Source: Woeseiaceae bacterium
Lineage (GTDB): Bacteria > Pseudomonadota > Gammaproteobacteria > Steroidobacterales > Woeseiaceae
Length of the DNA: 34,421 bases
Reading direction: 5' to 3'
Assembly: GCA_013042375.1 (NCBI GenBank)
Contig: JABDQH010000018.1
Coordinates: 1-34,421 of the forward strand
Position numbers and translations under genes: made by a program. Shown here piece by piece: positions 17,995 through 26,556 of the stretch; position 1 is the stretch's first letter; the number at the start of each line of letters is the position of its first letter. The notes beneath the pieces were generated by a model. It had not been told where the DNA came from, made no database searches, and worked only from the letters and a program-made list of their open reading frames with translations.

Positions 17995-18819
17995 CTATTT
18001 TTCGGCGACAATATACGCTATCCACGCAAGATCCGCCTCGCCGCACTCCTCGGGCGCGAACTCGCCATTGCCTTCGCCGTCCTCGTCCTCGCCTTCCCAG
18101 TAGACGGTCGCCTTGCTAAATCCGGCCTCGAGCAGCAACTCGCGCAGCTCCGGGGCCGACCACAGGCGCCATTCGTAGGTAAATGCCTTCTTGATCTTCG
18201 AGCCATCCTTGAACCTGAAGTGGATATGCGTCCGCATGTAATGCGTGACCGGATGGAACTCGGCCTGGTGCCAGATATAGGTGAACCCACGCTTCTTGTG
18301 CTTGGTCTTCTCCTTGGTTTCCTCCTGCGCCTCGGGTCCGCCAAACATGTCGCAGAAGAAAATGCCGTCGTCCTTCAGGGCTTCATAGGCCTTGACAAAA
18401 TAGGCACGCAGCGTATCGCGCGTGTCGAAGATCCAGTAGCTGAAATTGAAGGCGGCAAGAAGATCGACCCTGGGCGTCTCGACCTGCATGACGTCGGATT
18501 CAATCAGGCTGACACGGGCCCGGTCTTCGGGCGCCAGACGGCCGACGCGATGCTCCCTGCCCCACTCCAGGACGGCGGGGTCGATATCGACGCCGATGGC
18601 CTGGAAGTCCCCGCCCTGGCGGACCCACTGGCACGAAGCGCTCGCGGTACCACAAAAATCCTCGCGAAAAAGATAGCCGGTGCGGCCCGTCAGTTCCCGG
18701 AACGTCGTCTGCAGAAACTCGACTTCGTTCTCGACGTTCTGCACCGAGAGCTCATATAACTCGTGGATATCGGCCTGCTCGGCCATGGTCAGATTCTTAT
18801 TTGCCGATTTCGCGCCCAT
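17995..18819 (-). CDS. Class I SAM-dependent methyltransferase, substrate unknown
   Basis: A 274-residue protein with a Rossmann-type methyltransferase fold. The SAM-binding region is seen as LFREDFCGTASASCQWV (motif I, about residues 50-66) followed by AIGVDIDPAVLEWG, whose Asp pair would contact the SAM ribose. A later IESDVMQVE and DLLAAFNFSYW fit motifs II-IV. The C-terminal third has a charged region (EETKEKTKHKKRG) and an acidic tail rich in Glu and Gly. I do not recognise the substrate. It lies 52 bases after dusA, but linking it to tRNA modification on that basis alone would be speculative. Confidence 0.75.
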   Translation of the reverse strand: MGAKSANKNLTMAEQADIHELYELSVQNVENEVEFLQTTFRELTGRTGYLFREDFCGTASASCQWVRQGGDFQAIGVDIDPAVLEWGREHRVGRLAPEDRARVSLIESDVMQVETPRVDLLAAFNFSYWIFDTRDTLRAYFVKAYEALKDDGIFFCDMFGGPEAQEETKEKTKHKKRGFTYIWHQAEFHPVTHYMRTHIHFRFKDGSKIKKAFTYEWRLWSAPELRELLLEAGFSKATVYWEGEDEDGEGNGEFAPEECGEADLAWIAYIVAEK

Positions 18820-18871
18820 GTTGCGGTACGTGTCCTGTCAGTCGACTGGCGAGAGCGTGCATTGTAGCCAC

Positions 18872-19828
18872 CTAGGCCGCCGCAGGCATAGCGTTTATTG
18901 CATTGACGAGGACCTCGCTGGCGGCGCCCTCCCGATGCGCATGCTCACTGATGTAGCGACGCCACGCGCGCGCGCCGGGACGGCCCGCGAACAGGCCGAG
19001 CATGTGCCGTGTGATGCTGGCCAGCGATGCGCCCCGCGCGAGCTCGCGATCGACATACCCCAGCATGCGCTCCACAACGTCGCCGCGGGACGGCATCGAC
19101 CACGCCGGATCCAGGTGCGCAGCGAGTTCGGCCAGGAAATACGGCGCATGGTAGGCCTGCCGCCCGATCATGACGCCGTCGACGTGCGCCAGGGCCTCGT
19201 CGACCTGCTCGACGCGCGTCAAGCCGCCATTGATGACGATTTCGAGTTCCGGAAAGTCGGCCTTGAGACGATAAACATGCCCGTAGCGAAGCGGTGGGAC
19301 AGCGCGGTTCTCCTTCGGGCTCAGGCCCTCGAGTATCGCCACTCGCGCGTGCACGACGAACTTGCGACATCCCGCCGCTGCCACAATTTCCACGAAGTGC
19401 CGCAGAAACGCGTAGTCGTCCCGGTCGTCGATACCGATCCGCGACTTGACGCTCACCGGGACCTCCGTTTCTTTTTGCATGGCCGCATAGCATTCGGCAA
19501 CCTGTTCGGGATGCGCCATCAGGCAGGCACCAAACTGGCCGCTTTGCACGCGATCACTCGGACAGCCGACATTGATGTTGATCTCGTCGTAGCCGTGTCG
19601 AGCCGCCTGCGCCGTCGCCTGCGCCATCCAGTCCGGGTCGCTGCCGCCGAGTTGCAGCGCGACCGGGTGCTCTTCCTCGTTGAAGCGCAGGAAACGATGG
19701 CTGTCGCCGTGGACGATTGCGGCCGCCGTCACCATCTCGGTGTACAGCAGCGCATGGGGGGTCAGCAGCCGCATGAAGTAGCGGCAGTGGCGGTCCGTCC
19801 AGTCCATCATGGGAGCGACCGAAATCAC
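18872..19828 (-). CDS. dusA: tRNA-dihydrouridine synthase A
   Basis: FMN enzyme that reduces uridines 20/20a in the D-loop of tRNA. The 318-residue protein begins ISVAPMMDWTDRHCRYFMR, the DusA signature, and has the catalytic cysteine Cys89 in NVGCPSDRVQSG. FMN/tRNA segments VSVKSRIGIDDRDDY and EIVINGGL follow, with the closing HMLGLF segment in the C-terminal helical domain. The start is GTG at 19828, 7 bases after the stop of the glutathione peroxidase gene; no ATG fits the conserved N-terminus. The two genes are probably co-transcribed. Confidence 0.95.
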   Translation of the reverse strand: MISVAPMMDWTDRHCRYFMRLLTPHALLYTEMVTAAAIVHGDSHRFLRFNEEEHPVALQLGGSDPDWMAQATAQAARHGYDEININVGCPSDRVQSGQFGACLMAHPEQVAECYAAMQKETEVPVSVKSRIGIDDRDDYAFLRHFVEIVAAAGCRKFVVHARVAILEGLSPKENRAVPPLRYGHVYRLKADFPELEIVINGGLTRVEQVDEALAHVDGVMIGRQAYHAPYFLAELAAHLDPAWSMPSRGDVVERMLGYVDRELARGASLASITRHMLGLFAGRPGARAWRRYISEHAHREGAASEVLVNAINAMPAAA

Positions 19829-19835
19829 TTGGGTG

Positions 19836-20393
19836 TCAGGTGTCGGCGAGCGCCTGTTCGATCGCGGTCACGAGCTGCGGCGCATCCGGTGCCGTGTCCG
19901 GAGCAAAACGGGCAACCGTCTCGCCCGTCCTCGAAACGAGGAATTTCTCAAAATTCCAGATGATCTCCGGCCGGGGCGGCGCTTCGGCGCCGTGCTGACG
20001 GGCCGCCTCTTCCATCGACTCCCGGCCCGCGGCGTCGGGCAGGGACGTCGTCAGGTGCGCAAACAGCGCATGCTTGTCGGGGCCCGCAACCGTCACCTTG
20101 CTGAACATCGGGAAGCGCACGCCGAAGGTGGCCGTGCAGAACGCCTGGATCTCTGCGTCACTGCCCGGTTCCTGGCCGAGGAAGTCGTTGGCCGGAAACC
20201 CGAGCACGGTGAAACCCTGCCCCTGGTACGTCTCGTAAAGCTTCTCGAGGCCCTCGTACTGCGGTGTGAAGCCACATTCCGACGCGACGTTGACCACGAG
20301 AAGGACCTCGCCACGATGCTCGGCGAGCGTGGTGTCCGCGCCGTCGATGCGCCTGACCGGTATGTCGTAGATAGTGCTGCTGCCGCTGGTCAT
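19836..20393 (-). CDS. Glutathione peroxidase family (thiol peroxidase, BtuE-like)
   Basis: A 185-residue cytoplasmic peroxidase of the glutathione-peroxidase family, which reduces hydrogen peroxide or lipid hydroperoxides using thioredoxin or glutathione. The active-site tetrad is visible: Cys40 in NVASECGFTPQY (cysteine, not selenocysteine), Gln in FPANDFLGQEPG, and Trp-Asn in IIWNFEKFLV. No signal peptide. It is the first gene of a leftward run with dusA 7 bases later, and is divergent from the HAD-PlsC gene across 86 bases. Confidence 0.9.
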   Translation of the reverse strand: MTSGSSTIYDIPVRRIDGADTTLAEHRGEVLLVVNVASECGFTPQYEGLEKLYETYQGQGFTVLGFPANDFLGQEPGSDAEIQAFCTATFGVRFPMFSKVTVAGPDKHALFAHLTTSLPDAAGRESMEEAARQHGAEAPPRPEIIWNFEKFLVSRTGETVARFAPDTAPDAPQLVTAIEQALADT

Positions 20394-20479
20394 GGGCCGA
20401 TTGTAGCAGCCGGGCGAGAAAAAAACGTAGTGCGAAGCGGCGAGCTCGCTTTACAATGAGGTCTCGAGAGATGTGCTGA

Positions 20480-21949
20480 ATGACTTATCAGAACGTAACC
20501 GCGGAAATCGAAAGTCTGCCCGAGGGTCCGCAGATCGGGGCGCTGTTCGATTTTGATGGCACGATCATCTCGGGCTATTCCATATTCGCGTTCTTCGAGG
20601 AGCAGCTCAGGCGCGGCCACATGTCACCGCGCGACCTCGTCGAACTCGTGACCGTCATGGCGAGCTACGGCATCGGGGTCCTCGGCTACCCCGCCCTGGT
20701 GCTCGCGGCGTCCCAGTTCCTGCGCGGTGTCGGCGAAGAAAGCTATGCCGAGTTTGGCGAAGAGGTCTTCCGGTCGCATATCGCCTCGCAGATCTACCCC
20801 GAAACGCGGGCGCTGGTCGAGGCGCACCTGCGCAAAGGCCACACGGTTGCGATCATCTCGTCGGCGACGCCCTACCAGGTCGCACCGGCCGCCCGCAGCC
20901 TCGACATTGACAACGTGCTGTGCACACGCCTGCAGGTCGACGATGGTGCGTTTACGGGCGCCGTCAAACGGCCGATCTGCTTCGGCCACGGCAAAGTGGT
21001 GGCCGCCGAGAAACTCGCCAGGCAATATGACATTGACCTCGACCAGAGTTATTTCTATTCGGACAGCACTGACGACCTCGAGCTACTCGAACGCGTCGGC
21101 AATCCCCGACCGCTCAATCCGAGCAGCAAGCTCTTGTCGATCGCCGAGGAGCGCAGCTGGCCCGTGCGCCGTTTCGCCAGTCGCGGTCGCCCAAAACCGA
21201 CGGATTTCATCCGCACGGCGATGGTCCCGGCGAGCCTCATGGGGTCGTTTTTTGCGGGCTTGCCAATTTGGGCGCTAACCGGTTCGAAGCGTGACGCACT
21301 GAATTTCTCGCTGTCCGTTTTTGCCGATACGGCAAGCGCGCTCATCGGTTTGAATCTGAAGATCAACGGCGAGCATCATTTGTGGTCGCATCGACCGGCG
21401 GTGTTCGTGTTCAACCACCAGAGCAACGTCGACATGGTCATCGTCGCGCGCCTGTTGCGGCGCGACATCGCCGGCGTCGGGAAGAAGGAGATCGGCGAGA
21501 TCCCGTTGATCGGCAGGGTACTCGAGTTCGCGGGCGTCGTGATGATCGACCGCAAGGACTCCGAACAGGCAATTGCGGCCATGGGCTCGCTCGTCGACTT
21601 GATGCGTGTCGAGGGCAAGTCGGTGTGCATGTCACCGGAGGGAACGCGCTCGATCACGCCGAAGCTGGCGCCGTTCAAGAAGGGTGCATTTCACCTTGCA
21701 ATGCAGGCCGGGGTGCCGATCGTACCGATCGTGATCCACAATTCCGGGGACGTCATGCCCAAAGGCTCCGCCATCTATCACCCGGCCACGGTCGAGGTCG
21801 ACGTGTTGCCGCCCGTGGACACGAGCGACTGGCAGGTCGAATCCATCGACTCTCACGTAGACAAGGTGCGTGACATGTTTCTCGAAGCGCTGGGCCAGGA
21901 TCGCGGCGGCCGCATCGTCAGACCTCAGCTCGTTTCCGGGCAGCAATGA
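20480..21949 (+). CDS. HAD-IB phosphatase / 1-acylglycerol-3-phosphate acyltransferase fusion
   Basis: A 489-residue fusion. Residues about 18-230 are a HAD-IB hydrolase: DFDGT with Asp24 and Asp26, the serine motif AIISSATPYQ, and the lysine/acidic motif YFYSDSTDDLELL. After a hydrophobic linker (about 245-275) comes a PlsC-type acyltransferase with NHQSNVD (HX4D near residue 313), a GKKEIGEIPLIG block, EGTRS, and VPIVPIVIHNSG. PlsC makes phosphatidic acid from lysophosphatidic acid; the HAD part could dephosphorylate a lipid or other phosphate. Similar fusions occur in actinobacteria and marine proteobacteria. The WS/DGAT gene starts 7 bases later, suggesting a shared role in neutral-lipid synthesis. 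Confidence 0.88.
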   Translation: MTYQNVTAEIESLPEGPQIGALFDFDGTIISGYSIFAFFEEQLRRGHMSPRDLVELVTVMASYGIGVLGYPALVLAASQFLRGVGEESYAEFGEEVFRSHIASQIYPETRALVEAHLRKGHTVAIISSATPYQVAPAARSLDIDNVLCTRLQVDDGAFTGAVKRPICFGHGKVVAAEKLARQYDIDLDQSYFYSDSTDDLELLERVGNPRPLNPSSKLLSIAEERSWPVRRFASRGRPKPTDFIRTAMVPASLMGSFFAGLPIWALTGSKRDALNFSLSVFADTASALIGLNLKINGEHHLWSHRPAVFVFNHQSNVDMVIVARLLRRDIAGVGKKEIGEIPLIGRVLEFAGVVMIDRKDSEQAIAAMGSLVDLMRVEGKSVCMSPEGTRSITPKLAPFKKGAFHLAMQAGVPIVPIVIHNSGDVMPKGSAIYHPATVEVDVLPPVDTSDWQVESIDSHVDKVRDMFLEALGQDRGGRIVRPQLVSGQQ

Positions 21950-21956
21950 GGACGTA

Positions 21957-23402
21957 ATGGACCAGCTCAGCCCACAGGACGCTCAATTCCTCTACATGGA
22001 GACGGAGGACAACCATATCCAGGTGACGGCCGTCGCCGTATTCGACCCGTCGACCGTCCCCGGCGGCAAGACCGTTCGCTTCAAGGAGATCCTCGCGCAC
22101 ATCGAGAGTCGCCTGCACATGAGTTCGGTATTCCGGCGGCGGCTGATTCGTGTCCCGCTAGAGCTCGATTACCCCTACTGGGTCGACGACGAGCACTTCG
22201 ATCTCGAGTACCACGTGCAGCACGTTCGCCTGCCTGCTCCGGGCGACTGGCGGCAATTCTGCATTCTGTTGTCGCGCTTCCACGCGCGCCCGCTCGACCT
22301 GGGAAGGCCCCTGTGGGAGATGCTGGTCATCGAAGGACTCGATCAGGTCGAGGGCCTCCCGGAGGGCAGCTACGCGATTGCGACCAAGCTGCACCACGCC
22401 GCCGTCGACGGCGCCTCGGTCATGAAATTCTACCGTGCGCTCGTCGATGTCGATAACAAGGGCACGCCGGCCGTTGCGCTCGACTCGGTCGAGGACACGC
22501 GCAGCCCCCGGCCGGGCCTGATCAACATGGGCCTGCGAGCCGCCTGGAACACCGTACGATCACCGATCGGCATGACCGACGCGGTGATGCGATCCGCGCC
22601 TGCCATCTACCGCTGGGCCCAAAGCGCCTTGTCGACCGAACGCAAGGCAAGACACGTTGTGCCCGACACGCGCTTCAACTGCAATACCTCACCGCACACG
22701 ATGTTCGACGCGACGAGCTGCACGCTGGACGAGGTGAAGGCGATCCGCGAAACGGTGCCCGGCAGTACGATCAACGATATCATCCTTGCCGTCTGCGCCG
22801 GTGCCCTGCGGCGCTACCTCGAGCATCACGAGGAACTGCCCAACGAATCGCTGGTCGCGTGGGTGCCGATCAACGCGCGGCGTGGATCAGCAGAGGCCGA
22901 TGAGGATATCGGCAATCGCGTAACGTCGATGACGACGCCCATCTTCACGGATATCGAGGACCCGCTCGAGCGCCTGCAGCGCATCCATGCATCGACGCGC
23001 AGAAGCAAGGCCGCGCGCAGCGGCGTATCGGCGCGCCTTATGACCGACCTCAGCCAGCACGTCCCGGCCGCGACGCTGGTAACGGCGGGACGGCTCGTGC
23101 TGCGCGCAGGCATGGCGGCCAACCTGTGCAACCTGTTCATCTCGAACGTGCCGGGCCCACAGGTGCCGGTCTTCATGAACGGCGCGAAACAGGTCGCAAC
23201 CTACGGCCTCGCCCCGCTCGTCGACGGCATGGGCCTGTTCATCGCGACGCCGAGCTACGACGGCAAGATCAGCTTCAACGTCACATCGACGCGCGAAACC
23301 CTTCCTGACATCGACTTCTTCGTCGACTGCATCGACGCATCGCTAGCCGAACTCAGCAAGATTGGCACGAAACCGAAAACTCGACGCGCTCGACGCAAGT
23401 AG
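21957..23402 (+). CDS. Wax ester synthase / diacylglycerol acyltransferase (WS/DGAT)
   Basis: Acyl-CoA-dependent O-acyltransferase that makes wax esters or triacylglycerol. The catalytic HHxxxDG motif is HHAAVDG at residues 146-152, and the N-terminal PQDAQFLYMET and the late NLFISNVPGPQVPVFMNGA blocks are strong family signatures. The ATG at 21957 gives 481 residues, normal for the family; an upstream in-frame start at 21870 lies inside the preceding gene and is not needed. It stands 7 bases after the HAD-PlsC fusion, so the two could take lysophosphatidic acid through diacylglycerol to storage lipid (inference). The stop is 5 bases from convergent mgtE. Confidence 0.93.
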   Translation: MDQLSPQDAQFLYMETEDNHIQVTAVAVFDPSTVPGGKTVRFKEILAHIESRLHMSSVFRRRLIRVPLELDYPYWVDDEHFDLEYHVQHVRLPAPGDWRQFCILLSRFHARPLDLGRPLWEMLVIEGLDQVEGLPEGSYAIATKLHHAAVDGASVMKFYRALVDVDNKGTPAVALDSVEDTRSPRPGLINMGLRAAWNTVRSPIGMTDAVMRSAPAIYRWAQSALSTERKARHVVPDTRFNCNTSPHTMFDATSCTLDEVKAIRETVPGSTINDIILAVCAGALRRYLEHHEELPNESLVAWVPINARRGSAEADEDIGNRVTSMTTPIFTDIEDPLERLQRIHASTRRSKAARSGVSARLMTDLSQHVPAATLVTAGRLVLRAGMAANLCNLFISNVPGPQVPVFMNGAKQVATYGLAPLVDGMGLFIATPSYDGKISFNVTSTRETLPDIDFFVDCIDASLAELSKIGTKPKTRRARRK

Positions 23403-23407
23403 CGTCC

Positions 23408-24844
23408 TCAGGCGATCGCGCCGAGGTAGATCCCCGTTGCGACCGTGAAATAGACCAGCACGCCGAGGATGTCGTTGGCCGTCGTGATGAACACGCCGGT
23501 CGCCACGGCCGGGTCGATATCGAAGTGATCGAGGACCAGCGGAATCGTCGAGCCGAGCGTCGCGGCGATCATCGTCACGAGCAGGACCGACAGGCCCGCG
23601 GCGATCGCGAGACGCAATGGCTGCTCCAGATCCACGAATCCCGACAGCAGCATGACCAGGGATCCGAGAAGCAGCGCAATCAGGGCGCCATTGATCAGCG
23701 ACCCCAGGAGCTCCTTGACGATGCGCCCACCGAGATCGCCGATCCACAGGTTACCTGCCGCAAGGCCCTGTACCGTGACCGTCGAGGCCTGGATACCGGC
23801 ATTGCCCGCCATGGCCATGACGACGGGAATGAAGCTCGCGAGGATCGCAGCCTGGCGTAGCTGGTGTTCGAACGAACCCACGACGGCGCCGGCCAGTACC
23901 GCGCCAACGAGTCCGCCTGCCAGCCACGGCAGGCGCGCACGGATGATTCGGCGGACCGAATCGTCGGGCAGCGCGTCGGGCGCAAGGCCGCTCATGAGCA
24001 TGATGTCTTCTTCGGCCTCGTCGCGCACGATCTCCTGCAACTCCTCGACCGTTATCCGGCCGAGAACGTGGCGCTCATCGTCGACGACCGGGATCGTCTG
24101 CACGTTGTAGGTCCTGGCCAGTTCGAGCACGTCTTCCTGGTCCGCATCGGGCAACACCCAGACCTCGACGTCTCTCATGATGTCCCCGATGCGCGTCTTC
24201 TTCTTGTTGAGCAACAGGTCGCGCAGCTGCAGGCGGCCGACGAGCTGGCGCGCCTCGTTCACGACGTAGACTTCGTAGAAGCTCTCGATCTCGGCCGCCA
24301 TCTTGCGTACGGCCCGCGTCGCGGTACGTACGTTCCAGTGATCGAGCACGGTGACGAACTTGGTCGTCATCACCTCGCCGGCGGTGTCGTCTTCGAACTC
24401 GAGGCGCTCGCGGATATCTTCGCTATCGGGAAGCCGCTCGAGAACTTTCTCGGCGACGGTTTCGGGCAGATCGTCGAGGAGTTCGACCGCGTCGTCTTCC
24501 TCGAGGCCCTCAGTGATCTCCGCAATGTGCGTAACGTCGATGTCCTGCAGGAGCTGGGCGCGCAGGTCGGTACTGACTTCGACGATCACCTTGACCTGAG
24601 CGCGCGCCGGCAGCCCGCCGAACAGACGCCTCGCGAGCCTGATCGGCAGGTAGAGCAGCAGCTCGCTGATATCGTGCGGATCCCAGTGCGCGACGGTCTC
24701 GACCGCCTGCGCCTCGTGGTCCTCGCGGATCATGCGCTCGAGCGCGGCCAGCAGGTCGCGGTTCTCCGGGGCGAATTCGCCCGGCTCGCCGCGGACCCAG
24801 CGCGTGATCAGCTGGTCGCTGCTGTCTCTGAGATTCTTCGGCAT
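23408..24844 (-). CDS. mgtE: Magnesium transporter MgtE
   Basis: Mg2+-gated cation channel/transporter of 478 residues. The order of parts is standard: an N-terminal helical MgtE_N domain (about 40-150) with LLDDLPETVAEKVLERLP, two CBS domains (about 155-280) with GRLQLRDLLL and GRITVEELQEIV, a plug helix, and five membrane helices in the C-terminal 170 residues. The pore region FIPVVMAMAGNAGIQASTVTV carries the conserved PxxxxxxGN-x-GxQ signature. It lies 96 bases downstream of the PAP2 gene on the same strand; that gap shows no gene and no convincing terminator. Confidence 0.95.
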   Translation of the reverse strand: MPKNLRDSSDQLITRWVRGEPGEFAPENRDLLAALERMIREDHEAQAVETVAHWDPHDISELLLYLPIRLARRLFGGLPARAQVKVIVEVSTDLRAQLLQDIDVTHIAEITEGLEEDDAVELLDDLPETVAEKVLERLPDSEDIRERLEFEDDTAGEVMTTKFVTVLDHWNVRTATRAVRKMAAEIESFYEVYVVNEARQLVGRLQLRDLLLNKKKTRIGDIMRDVEVWVLPDADQEDVLELARTYNVQTIPVVDDERHVLGRITVEELQEIVRDEAEEDIMLMSGLAPDALPDDSVRRIIRARLPWLAGGLVGAVLAGAVVGSFEHQLRQAAILASFIPVVMAMAGNAGIQASTVTVQGLAAGNLWIGDLGGRIVKELLGSLINGALIALLLGSLVMLLSGFVDLEQPLRLAIAAGLSVLLVTMIAATLGSTIPLVLDHFDIDPAVATGVFITTANDILGVLVYFTVATGIYLGAIA

Positions 24845-24940
24845 CCCGCTCTCCTGCCGCGCGTCACGGGGTCGCGCACCGTCGCCTGCCCGGGGCTGAC
24901 CTTACTGTATTGGGCAGCCGAGCGGAACCCGCAGCGGCGC

Positions 24941-25459
24941 TCAGGCGAAGACAGCTAGACTCGAATACGCCAGCGTCGCGCCGAGGGCGCCCCCGACCGC
25001 GACGTCCGTCGGGTAGTGCAGTCCGAGGACGACGCGAGATGCCGCGACCAGCAGCGCGAACGGCGCCATGATCCAGATGACGGCCGGCACATGGGCCGAG
25101 TACAGGATGGCAAACGACACAGCATGCATCGTGTGTCCGCTCGGGAAGCTGTAGCGATCGAGCGGTGCTGCCGCGGCGACGATGCCGTTGTGCCTGATAT
25201 AGGGTCGCTCGCGTACGAGCCGGGTCTTGAGCCCCTTGTAGGCCAAAATCCCGGCGCCGGCCGTCAGCAGCGACTGGATCAGGAATAGCGGAGCGCCTGA
25301 CTCCAGTGACGCGGCACAGGCCACGCCGACGATCACGTAGGCCGGCCAGTTGCCGAGTCGGGAGATCGCGGTGAAGAAGCGGCGGATCGCGGCCTTCTGA
25401 CTCAGCGCGTTGATGCGCAGGCAGATGCCGAGTTCCAGTTCGTCAATGTAGTCAACCAA
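24941..25459 (-). CDS. PAP2-family membrane phosphatase
   Basis: A 172-residue membrane protein of the type 2 phosphatidic acid phosphatase/undecaprenyl-pyrophosphate phosphatase superfamily. All three active-site motifs are present: KTRLVRERPY, FPSGHTMH and SRVVLGLHYPTD, between about five hydrophobic segments. The only suitable start is TTG at 25459, preceded by a perfect AAGGAG with six-base spacing. A three-unit Pho-box-like array lies 61-89 bases upstream in the right direction, so it is likely induced on phosphate starvation. It could release phosphate from lipids or act on undecaprenyl pyrophosphate; the substrate is not readable. Confidence 0.88.
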   Translation of the reverse strand: MVDYIDELELGICLRINALSQKAAIRRFFTAISRLGNWPAYVIVGVACAASLESGAPLFLIQSLLTAGAGILAYKGLKTRLVRERPYIRHNGIVAAAAPLDRYSFPSGHTMHAVSFAILYSAHVPAVIWIMAPFALLVAASRVVLGLHYPTDVAVGGALGATLAYSSLAVFA

Positions 25460-25519
25460 GACAAACTCCTTCGAGGCCCGGATAAGAGCGTGATCTTCCG
25501 CAAGTCATGCGTCATCGTG

Positions 25520-25548
25520 GTGACGATAATGTGACAATAACGTTACAA
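25520..25548 (-). promoter_or_regulatory. Pho-box array upstream of the PAP2 phosphatase gene
   Basis: Read on the minus strand, TTGTAAC (25548-25542), TTGTCAC (25537-25531) and TCGTCAC (25526-25520) repeat with exact four-base spacers GTTA and ATTA. They match the PhoB half-site CTGTCAT/C at 5, 6 and 5 of 7 positions. The array points towards the PAP2 gene, ending 61 bases before its TTG start. It also lies about 70 bases upstream of the divergent protease-like gene, which could be co-regulated. Confidence 0.65.
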
Positions 25549-25606
25549 GTATGCGTATGTCGAGTCCGAACTCCGCAGCCGGACGCAAGTCGAAAGCTCG
25601 GATAAC

Positions 25607-25621
25607 AAGGAGCCTGCCATC
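25607..25621 (+). promoter_or_regulatory. Ribosome binding site placed on an ATC codon
   Basis: AAGGAG at 25607-25612, a six-base spacer, then ATC at 25619. The same AAGGAG-plus-six arrangement marks the TTG start of the divergent PAP2 gene. This is what decides the start chosen for the protease-like gene, in the absence of any standard start codon upstream of its signal-peptide core. Confidence 0.55.
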
Positions 25622-26506
25622 GTCCGTGCTGCCCTGATCACACTGCTGTTGCTGCTGGCGCCCTGCGCAGAATCGGCCACGAGCTATGCCGAAGCCGAGC
25701 TGGCTGGCGCCACGCTGCGTATCGATTTCACGCGGCCCATCGATCCGTCACGCGCCGCCGAACTGAGCGGCTGGTTGCGCGACGTGGCCGCCAGCGTCGC
25801 CGACGTATCGGGCCGCTTCCCGGTCCCGGACGTCCGCGTTCGCATCATCGAGAGTACGCGAGGCGACGGAACGCCGATCTCGTTCGGGAGAGTCTCGCGC
25901 ACCGATGGCCTGGTCGTGGACCTGTTCGTCGACCCGGACCGGCCGGTCGCCGAATTCTACGGAGACTGGGAGGCGACCCACGAATTCAGTCACCTGCTCT
26001 TGCCGCGCATCGACGTAAGGCAGCGCTGGATCTCGGAGGGCTTCGCGAGCTACTACCAGAACGTACTCATGGCCCGAGCCGGGCACTATGAACCCCTGGA
26101 GGCCATCGACAAACTCGCGCAGGGCTTCGAGCGCGGGCGAGCTTCGAGCCCGGCCCTGTCGCCCAACGAAGCTGCGCTCGCCGGCCTGCGCCGCGCACGC
26201 TACAAGATCTACTGGAGCGGCGCGGCTATTGCTCTGCTGGCAGACGTGGAGCTGCGCCAGCGCTCCGGCGACGCCGAATCGCTTGACGTCGTGCTCGATC
26301 GCTTCCAGCGCTGTTGCCTGCCTTCCGGGCGGCGCTGGTCGGGCCGGGCGTTGTTCCAACAATTCGACCGCCTCATAGAAGAACCCGTGTTCATGCCCTT
26401 GTATCGGCGCTACGCCGACTCGCCCGGCTTCCCGGACTTCGAGGACGCACTGAATAACGACATTGTCGAAAAAAAGATTTTCGCCGTGCGTACTTCCACG
26501 AATTGA
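25619..26506 (+). CDS. Exported gluzincin-type metalloprotease-like protein
   Basis: A 295-residue protein if started at ATC 25619. The zinc motif HEFSH (His121, Glu122, His125) is followed 14 residues later by WISEGFASYY, whose Glu140 would be the third zinc ligand, as in the peptidase-MA/M1-like group. No ATG, GTG or upstream TTG exists in frame after the TAA at 25538. The TTG at 25649 would cut a signal peptide in half, while ATC at 25619 is preceded by AAGGAG with six-base spacing and yields an Arg-containing start and hydrophobic core. Substrate unknown. The cytochrome gene follows after 50 bases. Confidence 0.72.
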   Translation: MVRAALITLLLLLAPCAESATSYAEAELAGATLRIDFTRPIDPSRAAELSGWLRDVAASVADVSGRFPVPDVRVRIIESTRGDGTPISFGRVSRTDGLVVDLFVDPDRPVAEFYGDWEATHEFSHLLLPRIDVRQRWISEGFASYYQNVLMARAGHYEPLEAIDKLAQGFERGRASSPALSPNEAALAGLRRARYKIYWSGAAIALLADVELRQRSGDAESLDVVLDRFQRCCLPSGRRWSGRALFQQFDRLIEEPVFMPLYRRYADSPGFPDFEDALNNDIVEKKIFAVRTSTN

Positions 26507-26556
26507 CCGCGTTTCGACGAGGCCGCCATAGTGGCTGTACAAACGAGGTAAAAACG

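Noticed and set aside
24845..24940. Terminator or small gene between the PAP2 gene and mgtE
   Set aside because: No clear stem with T-run and no convincing start codon with ribosome site was found in this gap.
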